A stretch of 34,227 bases of DNA from a virus, in IMG/VR virus record IMGVR_UViG_3300024946_000004, positions 1 through 34,227 of that record; one strand, written 5' to 3'. The stretch's first letter is position 1. Every line of letters starts with the position of its first letter. Below are positions 16,844 to 26,419 of the stretch, one piece after another. A program made the translations under genes and the position numbers. The notes under the pieces were generated by a model. That model did not search any database and had not been told where the DNA came from. It saw nothing but the letters and a program-made list of their open reading frames with translations.

Positions 16844-17142
16844 AGGAACCTTGCCTCAATGTCCTCGTAGCCTTTAATCATGCTTTTAAACCTATGTACC
16901 GTTCGGGGCCATACGAAAAAGGCTAACGTTCCAGCTGATCCAAACAGCAACCAATGCCATTCAGGACTAGCACGCGCAACCATAGAGTAATAGATAAAAA
17001 CTAAAGAACTTGAGAATGCCAACACGTATTTAATTTTGTGGCAGAAGTGGATCATGCCGCCTGGCATCTTGGCCATTGCGCAGAAGCTCTCAAATAGAAT
17101 GTAGAGCGAAAGAATAATGGTTGCGAGTTTTAGCCAGCTCAT
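16840..17142 (-). CDS. small membrane protein of the lysis cassette, holin-like
   Basis: A 100-residue protein with three hydrophobic segments: residues about 5-24, 37-54 and 62-80. A basic C-terminal tail follows (WPRTVHRFKSMIKGYEDIEARF). It lies between the larger holin-like gene and the amidase, joined to both by 4-nt ATGA overlaps, so the three form one translationally coupled lysis unit. It could be the holin itself, an antiholin, or a pinholin partner; the sequence does not decide which. No family name was recognised. Confidence 0.6.
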   Translation of the reverse strand: MSWLKLATIILSLYILFESFCAMAKMPGGMIHFCHKIKYVLAFSSSLVFIYYSMVARASPEWHWLLFGSAGTLAFFVWPRTVHRFKSMIKGYEDIEARFL

Positions 17143-17507
17143 GCTTTATTCCCTCGTATAAAGTCTTGAATCCTGATAAAAATAGCAGTTAAAATCTTTG
17201 GGGCTTCCTGCCTGATCTGCACCCTAAACGCAATGAATGTGAATGCCATGAATGCAGCAACAGACTTTTGGGCAATATCAGGTGCAAACTTCAAAACAAA
17301 AGGCACCGCCCAACCTGTGGCTAAAGTGCCAACAACGATTAAAATGAACGCTGCAATTAGGCTTGCCTCTTTAGAGAAAGCCACGCCCAATGCTGAACCA
17401 ATGGCAGCCACCCACAAAGTAGCAGGCGGCACATCAAATAAATGTCCAATTGCGGCAGCCAAAACCCCTATGAAAGCAATCGCAATATTTGGTATGTTGT
17501 CGTTCAT
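17139..17507 (-). CDS. putative holin
   Basis: A 122-residue, strongly hydrophobic protein with about four membrane segments (residues 5-25, 28-44, 48-70, 80-97) and a basic C-terminal tail ending in RIQDFIRGNKA. It is the first gene after the lysis promoter element and is coupled to the second small membrane protein, so it is the best holin candidate, forming the inner-membrane lesion that frees the amidase. AAAGG sits before the ATG at 17507, and the predicted transcription start gives a leader of about 20 nt. Identity as holin rather than antiholin is inferred from order and topology. Confidence 0.65.
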   Translation of the reverse strand: MNDNIPNIAIAFIGVLAAAIGHLFDVPPATLWVAAIGSALGVAFSKEASLIAAFILIVVGTLATGWAVPFVLKFAPDIAQKSVAAFMAFTFIAFRVQIRQEAPKILTAIFIRIQDFIRGNKA

Positions 17508-17534
17508 TTTTAACCTTTCTATTTTTATGTGCCA

Positions 17535-17559
17535 ATGTTAGCAACGTCCACCTGTGTCA
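17535..17559 (-). promoter_or_regulatory. late-promoter-like element P2 (lysis block)
   Basis: Minus strand: box TGACACAGGTGGA, then -10-like TAACAT (17535-17540). It directly follows the terminator at 17580-17606 and precedes the holin by about 20 nt of leader. No -35 at the usual 17-bp spacing is evident. Confidence 0.65.
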
Positions 17560-17579
17560 TAACTCAGATGTATAGGCGT

Positions 17580-17606
17580 AAAAAAACCGCAATCAAGCGG
17601 CTTTTT
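17580..17606 (-). terminator. intrinsic terminator after the tail/NlpC block
   Basis: On the minus strand AAAAGCCGC, loop TTGATT, GCGGTTTTTTT: a GC stem with A/T flanks and a seven-T run. The A-tract on its other side means it could also act on the plus strand. It closes the block that ends with the NlpC/P60-like gene at 17618. Confidence 0.85.
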
Positions 17607-17617
17607 AATAGTGAGGT

Positions 17618-18061
17618 TTACTTTAATCTTGTTTTCTCAAAATTCAGCGATAACAAGTGCTGAGGTGTAATGCGGTGATGATACTTACTATCAAACGGCC
17701 TTTGACCCCCTGCTGCTAGAATGCTGGCCACCAACTCAGCACACGACCATTTATCATCTTCCTGCCAGTTTCGCTTTAGCCCGATACCAATCACACCGAG
17801 CCAATCGTATTGCTTACCAAGCTGGCCAATCGCAAACGCCTCTGATACATCCAGCTCTTTCACTGGGATATGCATCATCACGGCCTTAGATGACTTTGCT
17901 AACCTATCGTTAATCTTACCTAGTACAACGCCATCCCCTGCAATTGCACCGATAAGCAAATTGTCATCAAGCACCAAGTCAACATGGCTATACTCTGACC
18001 AGGTAATAAACCTGATCAACCATGATCCAAGATGCCACCTACGGCTGAATAAGAGCTTCAT
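17618..18061 (-). CDS. NlpC/P60-like (YiiX-type) cysteine peptidase or amidase
   Basis: A 147-residue protein of the permuted papain-like NlpC/P60 type. Motif one is YSHVDLVL with H26; motif two is KWSCAELVASIL with C107. In this group the His and Cys occur in reversed order relative to classic NlpC. Such proteins hydrolyse amide or thioester bonds, and in phages can be tail-associated peptidoglycan enzymes or lysis helpers. A strong GAGGAG lies 8 nt before the ATG; the 5' end overlaps the assembly-protein gene by 23 nt. A terminator and new promoter separate it from the lysis genes, so it is expressed with the tail block. Substrate unknown. Confidence 0.7.
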   Translation of the reverse strand: MKLLFSRRWHLGSWLIRFITWSEYSHVDLVLDDNLLIGAIAGDGVVLGKINDRLAKSSKAVMMHIPVKELDVSEAFAIGQLGKQYDWLGVIGIGLKRNWQEDDKWSCAELVASILAAGGQRPFDSKYHHRITPQHLLSLNFEKTRLK

Positions 18062-18650
18062 CTACATACTCCTCGGGAAATCCATCAAGTACGTCATAGG
18101 CTTCAAGTTGTTGAATGGTCATGTTGGCGATGGCAGCGCGCTTAGATTCTGCTACACCAAAAATCACCTGTTCGCGCATAACCTGTGCCGCAAATAACTC
18201 ACTAGCCAATGCTTGCGTCATTGTCGCAAACGAGCCGTCTAGTGTTTTCCACTGTAGATTTGCAGGGATATTTGCGCCCATGATGACCAATGCAATTTGT
18301 TGTTGCTTTGAATCGCTGTCTGAGTGAAACCACTTACCTTGTACTAAACAACCGCCATTGTTTTTAACTTCATCACGTCGATTCTTAATCTTCTCCCAAA
18401 GGCGTTCTCTAATACCTTTAAGGTCTTTAGGTTCATTCACATAAGTTAACTCTGCGCCGTTTAATACTTCATTCACAAAGTAAAACTCAGGATTACCAGA
18501 CTGATTGGTTTTTACAACTTCAACTAAACCAAGCGCTAGCTTTTCTTGGGGCGTGCTCTGATTAAGCCATCCACTAGGGTAGGTAACACCATCCAATGTG
18601 AATTGTTGACCTTCGTGAATGTATTTATTTTCTGATTGGTTGTAGAACAT
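18039..18650 (-). CDS. DUF4376-type tail (fibre) assembly protein
   Basis: A 203-residue protein. The N-terminal half is a small strand-rich domain (KYIHEGQQFTLDGVTYPSGWL). Residues about 95-200 match DUF4376, recognised by RDEVKNNGG, WFHSDSDSKQQ and the closing helices with AHEAI-like pattern. Such proteins usually follow tail-fibre genes and are thought to help folding, trimerisation or attachment. Here it follows the 774-residue receptor-binding gene by 8 nt. GGAAA precedes the ATG. The chaperone role is taken from the family's usual position, not from a proven activity. Confidence 0.65.
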   Translation of the reverse strand: MFYNQSENKYIHEGQQFTLDGVTYPSGWLNQSTPQEKLALGLVEVVKTNQSGNPEFYFVNEVLNGAELTYVNEPKDLKGIRERLWEKIKNRRDEVKNNGGCLVQGKWFHSDSDSKQQQIALVIMGANIPANLQWKTLDGSFATMTQALASELFAAQVMREQVIFGVAESKRAAIANMTIQQLEAYDVLDGFPEEYVDEALIQP

Positions 18651-18658
18651 AATTTTTC

Positions 18659-20980
18659 CTAGCGCGCGTTAGAATAAGCAAAAGGTGTTTCGGCGAATGC
18701 CATGAATATGTAAGTGCCGCCGTTAGCATTTATAGAAGCATCCGAGCTACGTAACTTAAATCCATTAGAAGTTAAATCTAGTAAGTCAGTAGCTACTTCT
18801 GCCGCTGTGGTGTTCGCATAGAGCTGGTCGTTGTCCACGTTGTAGCCATCTCTTTGATTATCAAAAATAGTCCAGTTAGATGTGGTGTCTGTACGTTTAA
18901 TCATCAGGAATGCAGTCTCAAATCCTAACGTAACGTTAGTGCCATCAGCACTACCATTACCTGTGTAACTACCGAACTTAGAATACCCAGCGATTTCAGC
19001 GAAGCAGTAGGCTACGTAAGTGGCAGTGCTTGCATTAGTACCATTGGAGCCGTTCGCTGTGACAGAAAAAGTGGACGATGAGCTTGGATGTGAGAAGTAA
19101 AAGTTACCTGATGTAAACGCATTAGTTGTATTTAAGAACATACCGCCATTTGGACTTAACGAACCGTGTTGCATAACCCAATTCTCAGTTGCATCTCTTC
19201 TCTTTACTAAGACTACTTGTGGTGTAATTCCTAATCCGTGACCTACCGTAGAGGCACTTGCACCTATAGTTGTGGAACCATTGCCTGTGTAAGTAACCAC
19301 ACTAAACCCTGCCGCAACGTTAGCTGACACCTGTGAACTGATAGAGCCATTAGTGTTAGTTACTGGTGCACTATCAGAAGCTCGCCACACCCAACCAACA
19401 CTAGAACCACTAGGTGCTGTGTAGGTAGTCTCAGCCGCAGTAGTGTTTGATTGCAATACTGCTGAACTGCCCCGTACTGAGTCAATCAACTGATGATTGT
19501 TAGCGTTAGCCCTATCTTTAATCCACTCAAGCTCATTGGTAAACAACGCCTCTGAATCGGCCTTGATGTTTGCACCAGTAGAAAGCTGAACATTGAAGTG
19601 GTCAGATGGTTTCTTGATGCTCGGTGTTGGCAGGTTCGCTGTGCATAGCGCTTTAGCTCCAGCAGGGGGAGTATAGGCAAATGAGCGTTGACCGAAGTTA
19701 GCATTTACAGAATCCCCTGATACCGATATATAGATATAAACAAAATCACCAGCAAGAACATCAGTAGGAGTTATGGTAAGTTGTAGAGTATTATTTTTAT
19801 AAAATGAGATTGTATTATTAGTGGTATTAACTAACATACCCACAACATCACCTACAGTTAGTGTAGCGTATGTACCTAAATTAACCCCATCTCGCCAAAT
19901 AGAGCCATTTGCTCTGTACTGTTGTCTTAACTGACCAACCCCGATAGTTTGGTTAAACGCTGTTCCTGACAACACCCCCCAAACAAATTCCATGTAAATA
20001 CTAGAGCTTGTGGGGAGTGGGAAGTTTTTAAGAAATAACTCTCTATCTGTTGTATTTGCTGTAAATCTTAAATTACCATGAGATATTGTTCTACTTGCAG
20101 AATTGCCAGATACCTCTAAGGGACTAAACACCGCATAATTCCCACTAGGCTGAACCGAGCTAGCAGTTCCATTACCTGCTGGCACATCTAACATCCAGCA
20201 ATCACTCACACCAGCACTTCTAGTGAAGTTGGTTAAAGTCCAATGGTTGTTATTGCCTGATTTGTCGTAACCTAGCGTTGTAGTGCTAGTGCCGTCTTTG
20301 AAGTCTAGATAGAAGCCGTTAGTGCCGTAGGTGCCTGTGTATTTCTTGGCTACCCACTGGCTTGTGGTTTGGTTGATTTCACCGAAGCTTGAAGCGTCTA
20401 ATGCTTGTCCTGTTACCCACTGATACTCTGCAATACACCCATCTAAATACTCTCCAGCTTGTCGCCCTATATTTAATGGGAGACTTCCAGTTAAGGACGT
20501 ATTATAATTAATTGAAGGGTCACTACTAGTAGAAAAGCTATTTAATCTACCCCCATTTATATATATACGCACCCTATCTGTGGGAGTAGCGTTAGTAGTG
20601 TCTAATATTACAACTACGTGCATGTACGCAGAAGGGTCTCTATACAACGCTGAGCTGGTCTTCCGAAATACTATATTACCTCCTGCTACTTGATACAGGT
20701 CAAAAGCACCATTGGAGTTAAACCCAAATATGAAGGCTGTATCTAAACCGTTTGACCAGCCAGTAAGAGTTTGAGCTGTATTAAGTGCCCCACGCTTTAT
20801 CCACATAGACCACGTGTTTGTAGTACCGCCAGCTGTAAATGTCCTACTCAAATACTGACTACTAGCCGAGCTAAACCTCAAGCTACGCTCAATGACGTAA
20901 CCACCAGCACTACCCCCACCCGACATAAAGAAGCTAGGTGTATAAAGGCTGTAAAGCTTAGAGATAAAGTTTCTAATCAT
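18659..20980 (-). CDS. receptor-binding tail protein with LamG-like, SPRY-like and DUF7483-like domains
   Basis: About 773 residues, probably the distal host-recognition protein. A short N-terminal anchor ends in a Gly/Ser linker (about 18-27). Residues 30-225 form a concanavalin/LamG-like beta domain (SLRFSSASSQYLSRTF, WSMWIKRG, IYINGG, LDGCIAEYQWV). Residues about 300-450 resemble SPRY/B30.2 (NNTISFYKNNTLQLTI). Residues about 550-774 look like DUF7483, with two repeats of the GFxxVxYTGNG type and a C-terminal YIFMAFAETPF. The same string occurs in many aquatic phage tail proteins. GTG at 20983 and ATG at 20980 are both possible starts; the ATG is chosen. No depolymerase motif is visible. 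Confidence 0.75.
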   Translation of the reverse strand: MIRNFISKLYSLYTPSFFMSGGGSAGGYVIERSLRFSSASSQYLSRTFTAGGTTNTWSMWIKRGALNTAQTLTGWSNGLDTAFIFGFNSNGAFDLYQVAGGNIVFRKTSSALYRDPSAYMHVVVILDTTNATPTDRVRIYINGGRLNSFSTSSDPSINYNTSLTGSLPLNIGRQAGEYLDGCIAEYQWVTGQALDASSFGEINQTTSQWVAKKYTGTYGTNGFYLDFKDGTSTTTLGYDKSGNNNHWTLTNFTRSAGVSDCWMLDVPAGNGTASSVQPSGNYAVFSPLEVSGNSASRTISHGNLRFTANTTDRELFLKNFPLPTSSSIYMEFVWGVLSGTAFNQTIGVGQLRQQYRANGSIWRDGVNLGTYATLTVGDVVGMLVNTTNNTISFYKNNTLQLTITPTDVLAGDFVYIYISVSGDSVNANFGQRSFAYTPPAGAKALCTANLPTPSIKKPSDHFNVQLSTGANIKADSEALFTNELEWIKDRANANNHQLIDSVRGSSAVLQSNTTAAETTYTAPSGSSVGWVWRASDSAPVTNTNGSISSQVSANVAAGFSVVTYTGNGSTTIGASASTVGHGLGITPQVVLVKRRDATENWVMQHGSLSPNGGMFLNTTNAFTSGNFYFSHPSSSSTFSVTANGSNGTNASTATYVAYCFAEIAGYSKFGSYTGNGSADGTNVTLGFETAFLMIKRTDTTSNWTIFDNQRDGYNVDNDQLYANTTAAEVATDLLDLTSNGFKLRSSDASINANGGTYIFMAFAETPFAYSNAR

Positions 20981-20983
20981 CAC

Positions 20984-22105
20984 TTAACCCACATTCGCGT
21001 TATGACCGTCATAGATAAGCGTGTTACCAGCGCCACCAATGAAGTTGATAATGTCGTAAGCGCCGTTAGTAGTTGCACCAGCAGTTAACGGCGGTGTTGC
21101 ATTGGGAAATTTAAACGCAGCATTCCAAGCAAATACACGCGCAGAAGTATCCCCAGCTTTCAGCATGAATTTATACATGGCCTTTTCTGTGATGCCTGTA
21201 GGTGCACCAAACGTAACGGTGATTGCATTGGTTAGCGTCACCTCACGTATTTGGTCTGCACCATCGAACGTGTAAGTTGAGGTAGTTGATACCGCAGCGG
21301 TGCCGTTATCTGGCACTTGAGTTTCAGTGAAAGTGTTGGCTACGTTTTTCTTGACAGTGTTAGCGTCAAAGGCTTGAACATCTGTACCGATCACTAAACC
21401 TAATGTAGTTCTTGATGCCACCGCATCTGCATCATTTAAGAGTGTTTGAATAAAGTCTGAAACACCAAGCGTTGTTAGGTAAGCCGAAGCATCAGCATCA
21501 TCTAATAAGGTTCGAGAAAATGCGGTGAGGTCTGTTAATGCCGCTGCTCCTGCTCCTGTAAAGTACGGTAGTTTGTTTGCATCGGTAAAAAGAGAAGCTA
21601 GTGCGGTTAAATCTTGATCTAACGGCTGATAGCCAGAGGCCACTGCCGCCGCAGTCACTCGTGTATCAATATCAGCCTGCAATTCAGCCAATGCCGCATT
21701 TAGATTAGTGGAGGTAAGATTGCCAGAAGATGCCGTTGTAATCGTGTTGCTTGCAGCTACAATGGTTTTATTGGTAAGTGTTTGCGTTGCGGCATTAAGC
21801 GTTAGCGTGTCGGCGGCTACATTTGGGATGGTGTGCAAACTATCTGCATCTACTCCAACGTTACCGCCTGCAATTGTTAAATCACCGCTTACAGTTGCAT
21901 CTGTTCCGTTATCTGAGATGACGTTTGATGTTTCTAGTGAATTTGCTGCGGCATTAATCTTCACAAGCTTGCCGCCATTACCTGCTAACGTTGGTAATTT
22001 ATTGAACCCTGCCTCTACTGAATCAAGTTCGGCACGCATAGACGCAGATGATCCGCTTGCCCCTGTTTGCGGATAACCAGTTGAATCGTAGTATTCGTTT
22101 GACAT
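20984..22105 (-). CDS. tail fibre / phage adsorption protein
   Basis: A 373-residue fibre-like protein. It starts with a conserved virion-attachment-type N-terminus ([32 protein letters not shown]), then repetitive beta-rich segments common in tail fibres ([30 protein letters not shown]) and a compact C-terminal beta domain (residues about 265-373). The repeats suggest a trimeric shaft. Its gene stops 1-4 nt before the start of the larger receptor-binding protein and starts 10 nt after the tail nozzle-like gene, so it is likely the proximal fibre that links the tail to the distal LamG/SPRY protein. That pairing is inferred. Confidence 0.75.
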   Translation of the reverse strand: MSNEYYDSTGYPQTGASGSSASMRAELDSVEAGFNKLPTLAGNGGKLVKINAAANSLETSNVISDNGTDATVSGDLTIAGGNVGVDADSLHTIPNVAADTLTLNAATQTLTNKTIVAASNTITTASSGNLTSTNLNAALAELQADIDTRVTAAAVASGYQPLDQDLTALASLFTDANKLPYFTGAGAAALTDLTAFSRTLLDDADASAYLTTLGVSDFIQTLLNDADAVASRTTLGLVIGTDVQAFDANTVKKNVANTFTETQVPDNGTAAVSTTSTYTFDGADQIREVTLTNAITVTFGAPTGITEKAMYKFMLKAGDTSARVFAWNAAFKFPNATPPLTAGATTNGAYDIINFIGGAGNTLIYDGHNANVG

Positions 22106-22115
22106 AATTTGCTAC

Positions 22116-24155
22116 CTATCTTAAAAGCCTGCGTTGCGTGTAATGGATAATCGCGCTGTTCACTGTGAATGGTCTAAATAGCGCAGATGAGCTACGCAAT
22201 ATCAGTGATATGTTTTCTGCCGTTCCCGTAATGTCCTGCTCGGCAGGCAATAACGTTCTACCATCCCAATAAAACTGATCCCAAGTAAAACTATCCCAAA
22301 ACACGTTGCCGAATGCTGTTTGAATATCGCTTAAAATGCCTTGGTTAATTTCATTGCTTGCGTACCCAATCTCATACGTTGCATCAAGCTCTGCATAACT
22401 GCCGCCAGTAATTTCATATACTGCTTTTCTGAAACGCTTTCTTAATCTTGGGTTTTTCATGAAAGAGAAAGCTAGGTTCATGTATGCAATAATCGGCTGT
22501 CCATCAAAGCTTGTGCCACGTTCCATACGATATACAAATCCATCTGTATCGCCTGCGTAGATAAACTCTTCACCGTTATTACTTTCATAAGAACTCATCA
22601 CTGTCATGGTGTGTGCGTATTGAATAGGCATTGCGCCTTGAAACTCACCATTCTGCATCGTGATATGTAGCGCATAGCGATCATTAAATAAAAGGCGGTA
22701 CTGGTCGCGCAATCGCACAATGCAGCTACCTATGGCGCGAGTTACTCTAGTTTCTATAAAAGGGCGAATTAGTTTCGTAAGCTGAGCGCTTGAGAAGTTA
22801 CCAAATTGATCTGTGGCCGCAATTTGTCGCACGCCTAGTGCATCCATCACATAGCCTTCACCAATGTTTTGCATGGTGTACGCAAAGCCGCCGACTTCAA
22901 AACCAAGCGTCACCAGTTGAAAATCTGCTGAGCTATTACCGTAAAGAATCGAGGTTTTGTTCGTGGTAAAAATGGCTAATGCAGGACTTTGATTAGAGCC
23001 GATCATTGGCAAGAAGCCACTAATCGTGTCACCCATTGCAAGCTCACCTGCACCTGAAATGATTGTCCAAACGTAAGGCTCACCTGGTGCGCTGTTTTGT
23101 GCACTGCCATTGAATGATAAGAACAAATGATTCACATGCACATCAATGTGCTTTGGCGTATCGTTTGCCATGCCGGTGCTGATCGGTACAAAGATAGTTC
23201 CGTCAAACTCAAATGCACGATGCGTACCACTAGCACCATACATTTTTATAGTACCTGCACCACCACCGAAGTTGTAGTTGATGCACTCATAGCGTCCATT
23301 AGGATTTAAAGTGATTGCAGATTCAGCACCACTTAACGTGATTGCACCTGATCCAGTGCTTGTTGCTGCGCCAGCAATAAAATTACCACCTGCAGGCGCT
23401 GTAATAATTAATCGACCTGTATTCACGCCAGAAAGTAAACTACCTGATTGCACGACCACCTTTAGAATCGTAGCCGTCACGCCACCTTGCGTAAGTGTGT
23501 CGCCTTCTTCAATGTCTAAATTGGCATTGGTAAATGCAATCTCATAGCCAAGATCAATCAAGGTCCAGCCAGAAGGTGATGAAACGTATATTTTTGCCTC
23601 GGTACCATCCGCATTATTTCTAAATGCATACACTAATCCGTTATATCGATGCACGCCTAAAACGCCACCACTACCTGGCACTGCACTAATGTCATCACGG
23701 TAAACATCAGTCGCTAGCTTTGTGTATTCTGCTTGCTGTAAAGGGGTTTCTGCCAATCCAGATATAGCAATGCTGGTTGACGTAGCAACCACTACCGCTG
23801 ACACTGATATATCTTCACCTGACACAAACGCACCGGTTAGCTTTGTAAATATAATATTGCCATCCGTCCGTGTTAGCACAACGCCAGTAGCGCCACTTGT
23901 ATCACCAACAATCACATCATTTGCACTTACCGTACCAACAAAATTACATGCGATTGAGTAGAACAAAGCATCTGATGGTGAGGCATGACCATCGAAGCGT
24001 TCATAACCTGCAACACGGCGATAGCCACCATCAATATCAATTTCAAAATTAAGAGAATCACGGCACATCCCATCTGGTGTTGATAGAGGCGGTGTAACTA
24101 GATTTAATCCACCTTTAAGTGCAAAGTACGTGGTTAAGACTGCTGGTAAATTCAT
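22116..24155 (-). CDS. putative tail nozzle/tube protein
   Basis: A 679-residue beta-rich protein. The N-terminus GGLNLVTPPLSTPDGMCRDSLNFE..GGYRRVAGYERFDG is a pattern often found in podovirus tail proteins next to the head-tail adaptor. The middle part contains beta-propeller-like repeats (VYAFRNN..AKIYVSS, VNHLFLSFNGSA), as in the T7 gp12/P22 gp10 nozzle class. The end (about 560-679) has WDSFTWDQFYWDG and an ITGTAENISL beta segment. The start overlaps the upstream gene by 4 nt (ATGA). Size, order and fold pattern support a nozzle role, but the match was judged by eye. Confidence 0.6.
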   Translation of the reverse strand: MNLPAVLTTYFALKGGLNLVTPPLSTPDGMCRDSLNFEIDIDGGYRRVAGYERFDGHASPSDALFYSIACNFVGTVSANDVIVGDTSGATGVVLTRTDGNIIFTKLTGAFVSGEDISVSAVVVATSTSIAISGLAETPLQQAEYTKLATDVYRDDISAVPGSGGVLGVHRYNGLVYAFRNNADGTEAKIYVSSPSGWTLIDLGYEIAFTNANLDIEEGDTLTQGGVTATILKVVVQSGSLLSGVNTGRLIITAPAGGNFIAGAATSTGSGAITLSGAESAITLNPNGRYECINYNFGGGAGTIKMYGASGTHRAFEFDGTIFVPISTGMANDTPKHIDVHVNHLFLSFNGSAQNSAPGEPYVWTIISGAGELAMGDTISGFLPMIGSNQSPALAIFTTNKTSILYGNSSADFQLVTLGFEVGGFAYTMQNIGEGYVMDALGVRQIAATDQFGNFSSAQLTKLIRPFIETRVTRAIGSCIVRLRDQYRLLFNDRYALHITMQNGEFQGAMPIQYAHTMTVMSSYESNNGEEFIYAGDTDGFVYRMERGTSFDGQPIIAYMNLAFSFMKNPRLRKRFRKAVYEITGGSYAELDATYEIGYASNEINQGILSDIQTAFGNVFWDSFTWDQFYWDGRTLLPAEQDITGTAENISLILRSSSALFRPFTVNSAIIHYTQRRLLR

Positions 24156-25045
24156 GATGCAATGGTTTCGGTGTAAGGGTTAGCTGAGGCCAGTTCGTTG
24201 CTGACAACTGAGCCACTACTGCCCACTACTTGTGAATTAGCGGCATCTTTCTTGAGCAAAGGTTTTAATTTGTTGGTGAGTTCAGAATACGCATTAACAG
24301 TCGTATTACCTTTGCTTCCATTGATACTGTTACCGAGTGCATTAATGTCATTAGCCGCTGATTCTGCCACCTCAAGGTTTTTATACAGCGCACCAAATCC
24401 ACCAAATGTTTCTGCTTGAACAAACCTTGATGGATCTGAAACACGCATCGCATCAAGGTCTTTTTGTGTGTATTTCTCTGGCACATTGAATTGCCCTAGC
24501 CTTTTCACTGAACCTAACAATCCACCTAAGCCATTGTTGTACGATTCCATTCGCTTCGTTGCATCAGCCATTGCCTCTTCTTGCGTTTTGAACATACTGC
24601 CTTTAGTGGCAAATGATGATTTTGGCGGCTCAATAGGCGCAAAGGTTGCATAATCCCCTGCCCCATTTTTTATAGTATTTTGCGTGTACCCAAAATAATC
24701 GTTGCTTGGTGGTGCAGGCAAAGCCGCTGGTTTATCTGATATTGAATAACGAACTGTGGATTTATTCGCCATCTGGTCTTTTAAAATAGCGTATCTATCG
24801 TTGTAGGCATTGACCTTTTTTTTGTAGTCATCGTCATTGTTAATTTGACGTGCCAAACGATCTGTTTTTTGTGCTAGATTGCGCGTTCTAAACGATGCAC
24901 CATCGCCAACGGTTTCTTCTACTTGGCGCTTGTTTGATGTTGAGATTCTTTCAAGCTCAGGCAGTGATTGTAACTTTGCAAATTCCGCATAATAAGCCGC
25001 TGCTGCCGCTTGTTGCGCTTTACGCTTTTGTGATGATGCGCCCAT
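24152..25045 (-). CDS. tail/ejection-associated structural protein, function unknown
   Basis: A 297-residue polar, helical protein of unrecognised family. The N-terminus is basic and Ala-rich (KRKAQQAAAAAYYAEFAKLQ) with a coiled-coil to about residue 75. Central Pro/Tyr segments (APPSNDYFGYTQ) and a C-terminal helical stretch (ELTNKLKPLLKKDAANS) follow. It lies between the head-tail adaptor and the nozzle-like gene; podoviruses often encode an internal or stopper protein here. GGAAA precedes the ATG. Role inferred from position only. Confidence 0.55.
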   Translation of the reverse strand: MGASSQKRKAQQAAAAAYYAEFAKLQSLPELERISTSNKRQVEETVGDGASFRTRNLAQKTDRLARQINNDDDYKKKVNAYNDRYAILKDQMANKSTVRYSISDKPAALPAPPSNDYFGYTQNTIKNGAGDYATFAPIEPPKSSFATKGSMFKTQEEAMADATKRMESYNNGLGGLLGSVKRLGQFNVPEKYTQKDLDAMRVSDPSRFVQAETFGGFGALYKNLEVAESAANDINALGNSINGSKGNTTVNAYSELTNKLKPLLKKDAANSQVVGSSGSVVSNELASANPYTETIAS

Positions 25046-25053
25046 AATATTTC

Positions 25054-25728
25054 CTAAATAAGCGGTTCAGCCATTTGCACATCAGGCAATTGGTTAAGCT
25101 CTAATTTGCCCATGTAAAATGAAATGTTCTTTTGTGCGCGTGCGATGACTTCGCCTGCTGATTCATACAGTCCGTAAGCTTCAAGCGCCTTCCAAACAAT
25201 CAATTCATGGAACTGTGTTGGCATTTCTGGCTCATCAGCATCAAGCGAAAGTCTTTGTGGTGTTTTCCAGTATTGCCCACTCACGGTAAATACACCGTCC
25301 GGCTTTGGCCCCAATAGCAATTTCTGATCTGGTGCTACTGAAAAACAAATCGGCGTGCCTGCAGGTTGTGGTCCAGTCAAATAAACACTTCTGTATTGAC
25401 GGTAAAGCAACTCGCCCAACTCGAACTCATTAGAGATACCAACGCTAGTACGGAAAGATTTGATTGTGTCTGAATCCCATTGGCTAAATCGCTCAGTAAT
25501 ACCAACTTCCAATGGGGTGTAGTCATACTTATTTAGCGTTGTGTCAAACTCAAAATCAGCACGTAACCAATTCCAGTTGGTGCGTTGAAGTTGAATCATG
25601 TCGTAAGCGCTTCGCGTCCAGCTAACAACGCGACCCATTTCACCGCTTTGGCTAACTACCGTAGCAGGGCCAAGGCCGCTAATGCCAGCCTCTTCTCTCA
25701 CGCGCTTACATATCTCTAAGAAAGTCAT
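25054..25728 (-). CDS. head-tail adaptor protein (SU10-adaptor / T7 gp11-like)
   Basis: A 224-residue protein with the features of podovirus adaptor proteins that ring the portal and receive the nozzle: an N-terminal helical segment (TFLEICKRVREEAGISG), the aromatic motif YDMIQLQRTNWNWLR at about residues 42-56, a beta region (FSVAPDQKLLLGPKPDG, then VSGQYWKTPQRL) and a C-terminal helical pair (QFHELIVWKALEAYGLYE). This pattern is widely annotated as phage adaptor protein. Position directly before the tail genes fits. The N-terminal W/Y-rich motif and length are close to other members. Confidence 0.75.
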   Translation of the reverse strand: MTFLEICKRVREEAGISGLGPATVVSQSGEMGRVVSWTRSAYDMIQLQRTNWNWLRADFEFDTTLNKYDYTPLEVGITERFSQWDSDTIKSFRTSVGISNEFELGELLYRQYRSVYLTGPQPAGTPICFSVAPDQKLLLGPKPDGVFTVSGQYWKTPQRLSLDADEPEMPTQFHELIVWKALEAYGLYESAGEVIARAQKNISFYMGKLELNQLPDVQMAEPLI

Positions 25729-25735
25729 GGCTTAA

Positions 25736-26284
25736 CTATGCTCGGCGTGTTGCACGCAGATTACGCAACCACTCAAGGCCTTCGCGTGTATCTTGAATTA
25801 CTGTAAATTGATATGGTGAAATGCTGTATGCTTTTTGGAATGATTCAAGCACACCTTCACTATTCACTTGCTCATGGTTTTTATATTTAACTTGGCGCGA
25901 TGCGGAAGCAACGCCTAAATACTTACGTTTAATTGTCACCTCAACGCCGCGCGGAACCCATGGAATACCATTTGGCCCAGCACCAACACCATTGATTGAT
26001 AAGAAAACATACTTTTCTGCGTCTGCCGTGTTGCCTTCTTGAAACATTACGGTTACTTTTTCTTCAAGAAAGGCTAATTTTTTTGCTTTATCATCTAATC
26101 CGTGAATAGATTGAATTTCAATATCTTCACCAATTAGCTGTTTCTCACCCTTTTGAGAAAACTTAACGGTCTTTTCTGGTGCCACTTCCAACTCTTCTGA
26201 TGCAATCGCATTGGATTTAATAACAGGTGCTGATTTAGCGGCTGTTGGTTTACGTGCTGGTGTATTTTTGGTCACTCTGGCCAT
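25736..26284 (-). CDS. head-completion or tail-connector region protein, function unknown
   Basis: A 182-residue protein with a basic, Ala/Pro-rich disordered N-terminus (residues 1-25), a short acidic linker, and an ordered C-terminal two thirds. That part has EKVTVMFQEGNTADAEKYVFLSINGVG and PWVPRGVEVTIKRKYL, then an Arg-rich end (REGLEWLRNLRATRRA). No enzyme motif. It is the first gene after terminator and promoter element P3, with a good AGGAG 11 nt before the ATG, so it heads the tail block. It is likely a structural or capsid-surface protein. Family not recognised. Confidence 0.55.
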   Translation of the reverse strand: MARVTKNTPARKPTAAKSAPVIKSNAIASEELEVAPEKTVKFSQKGEKQLIGEDIEIQSIHGLDDKAKKLAFLEEKVTVMFQEGNTADAEKYVFLSINGVGAGPNGIPWVPRGVEVTIKRKYLGVASASRQVKYKNHEQVNSEGVLESFQKAYSISPYQFTVIQDTREGLEWLRNLRATRRA

Positions 26285-26332
26285 TGATGGGTTACTCCTG
26301 TATGAGTTTGAAAACTAAGCATTAACGCACCC

Positions 26333-26357
26333 AAGATAACGCAATCCACCTGTGTCG
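26333..26357 (-). promoter_or_regulatory. late-promoter-like element P3 (adaptor and tail block)
   Basis: Minus strand: box CGACACAGGTGGA, then -10-like TATCTT (26333-26338). It directly follows the terminator at 26369-26394. Predicted leader about 42 nt to the ATG at 26284. Confidence 0.65.
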
Positions 26358-26368
26358 CAATTTGATAC

Positions 26369-26394
26369 AAAAAAACCCCAATTAAGGGGCTTTT
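26369..26394 (-). terminator. intrinsic terminator after the capsid block
   Basis: Minus strand AAAAGCCCC, loop TTAATT, GGGGTTTTTTT: a GC stem followed by a run of T. It separates the capsid genes from the tail block and would limit capsid read-through. Confidence 0.88.
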
Positions 26395-26419
26395 CTTCAA
26401 GTGTTAACTTATAGGTTAA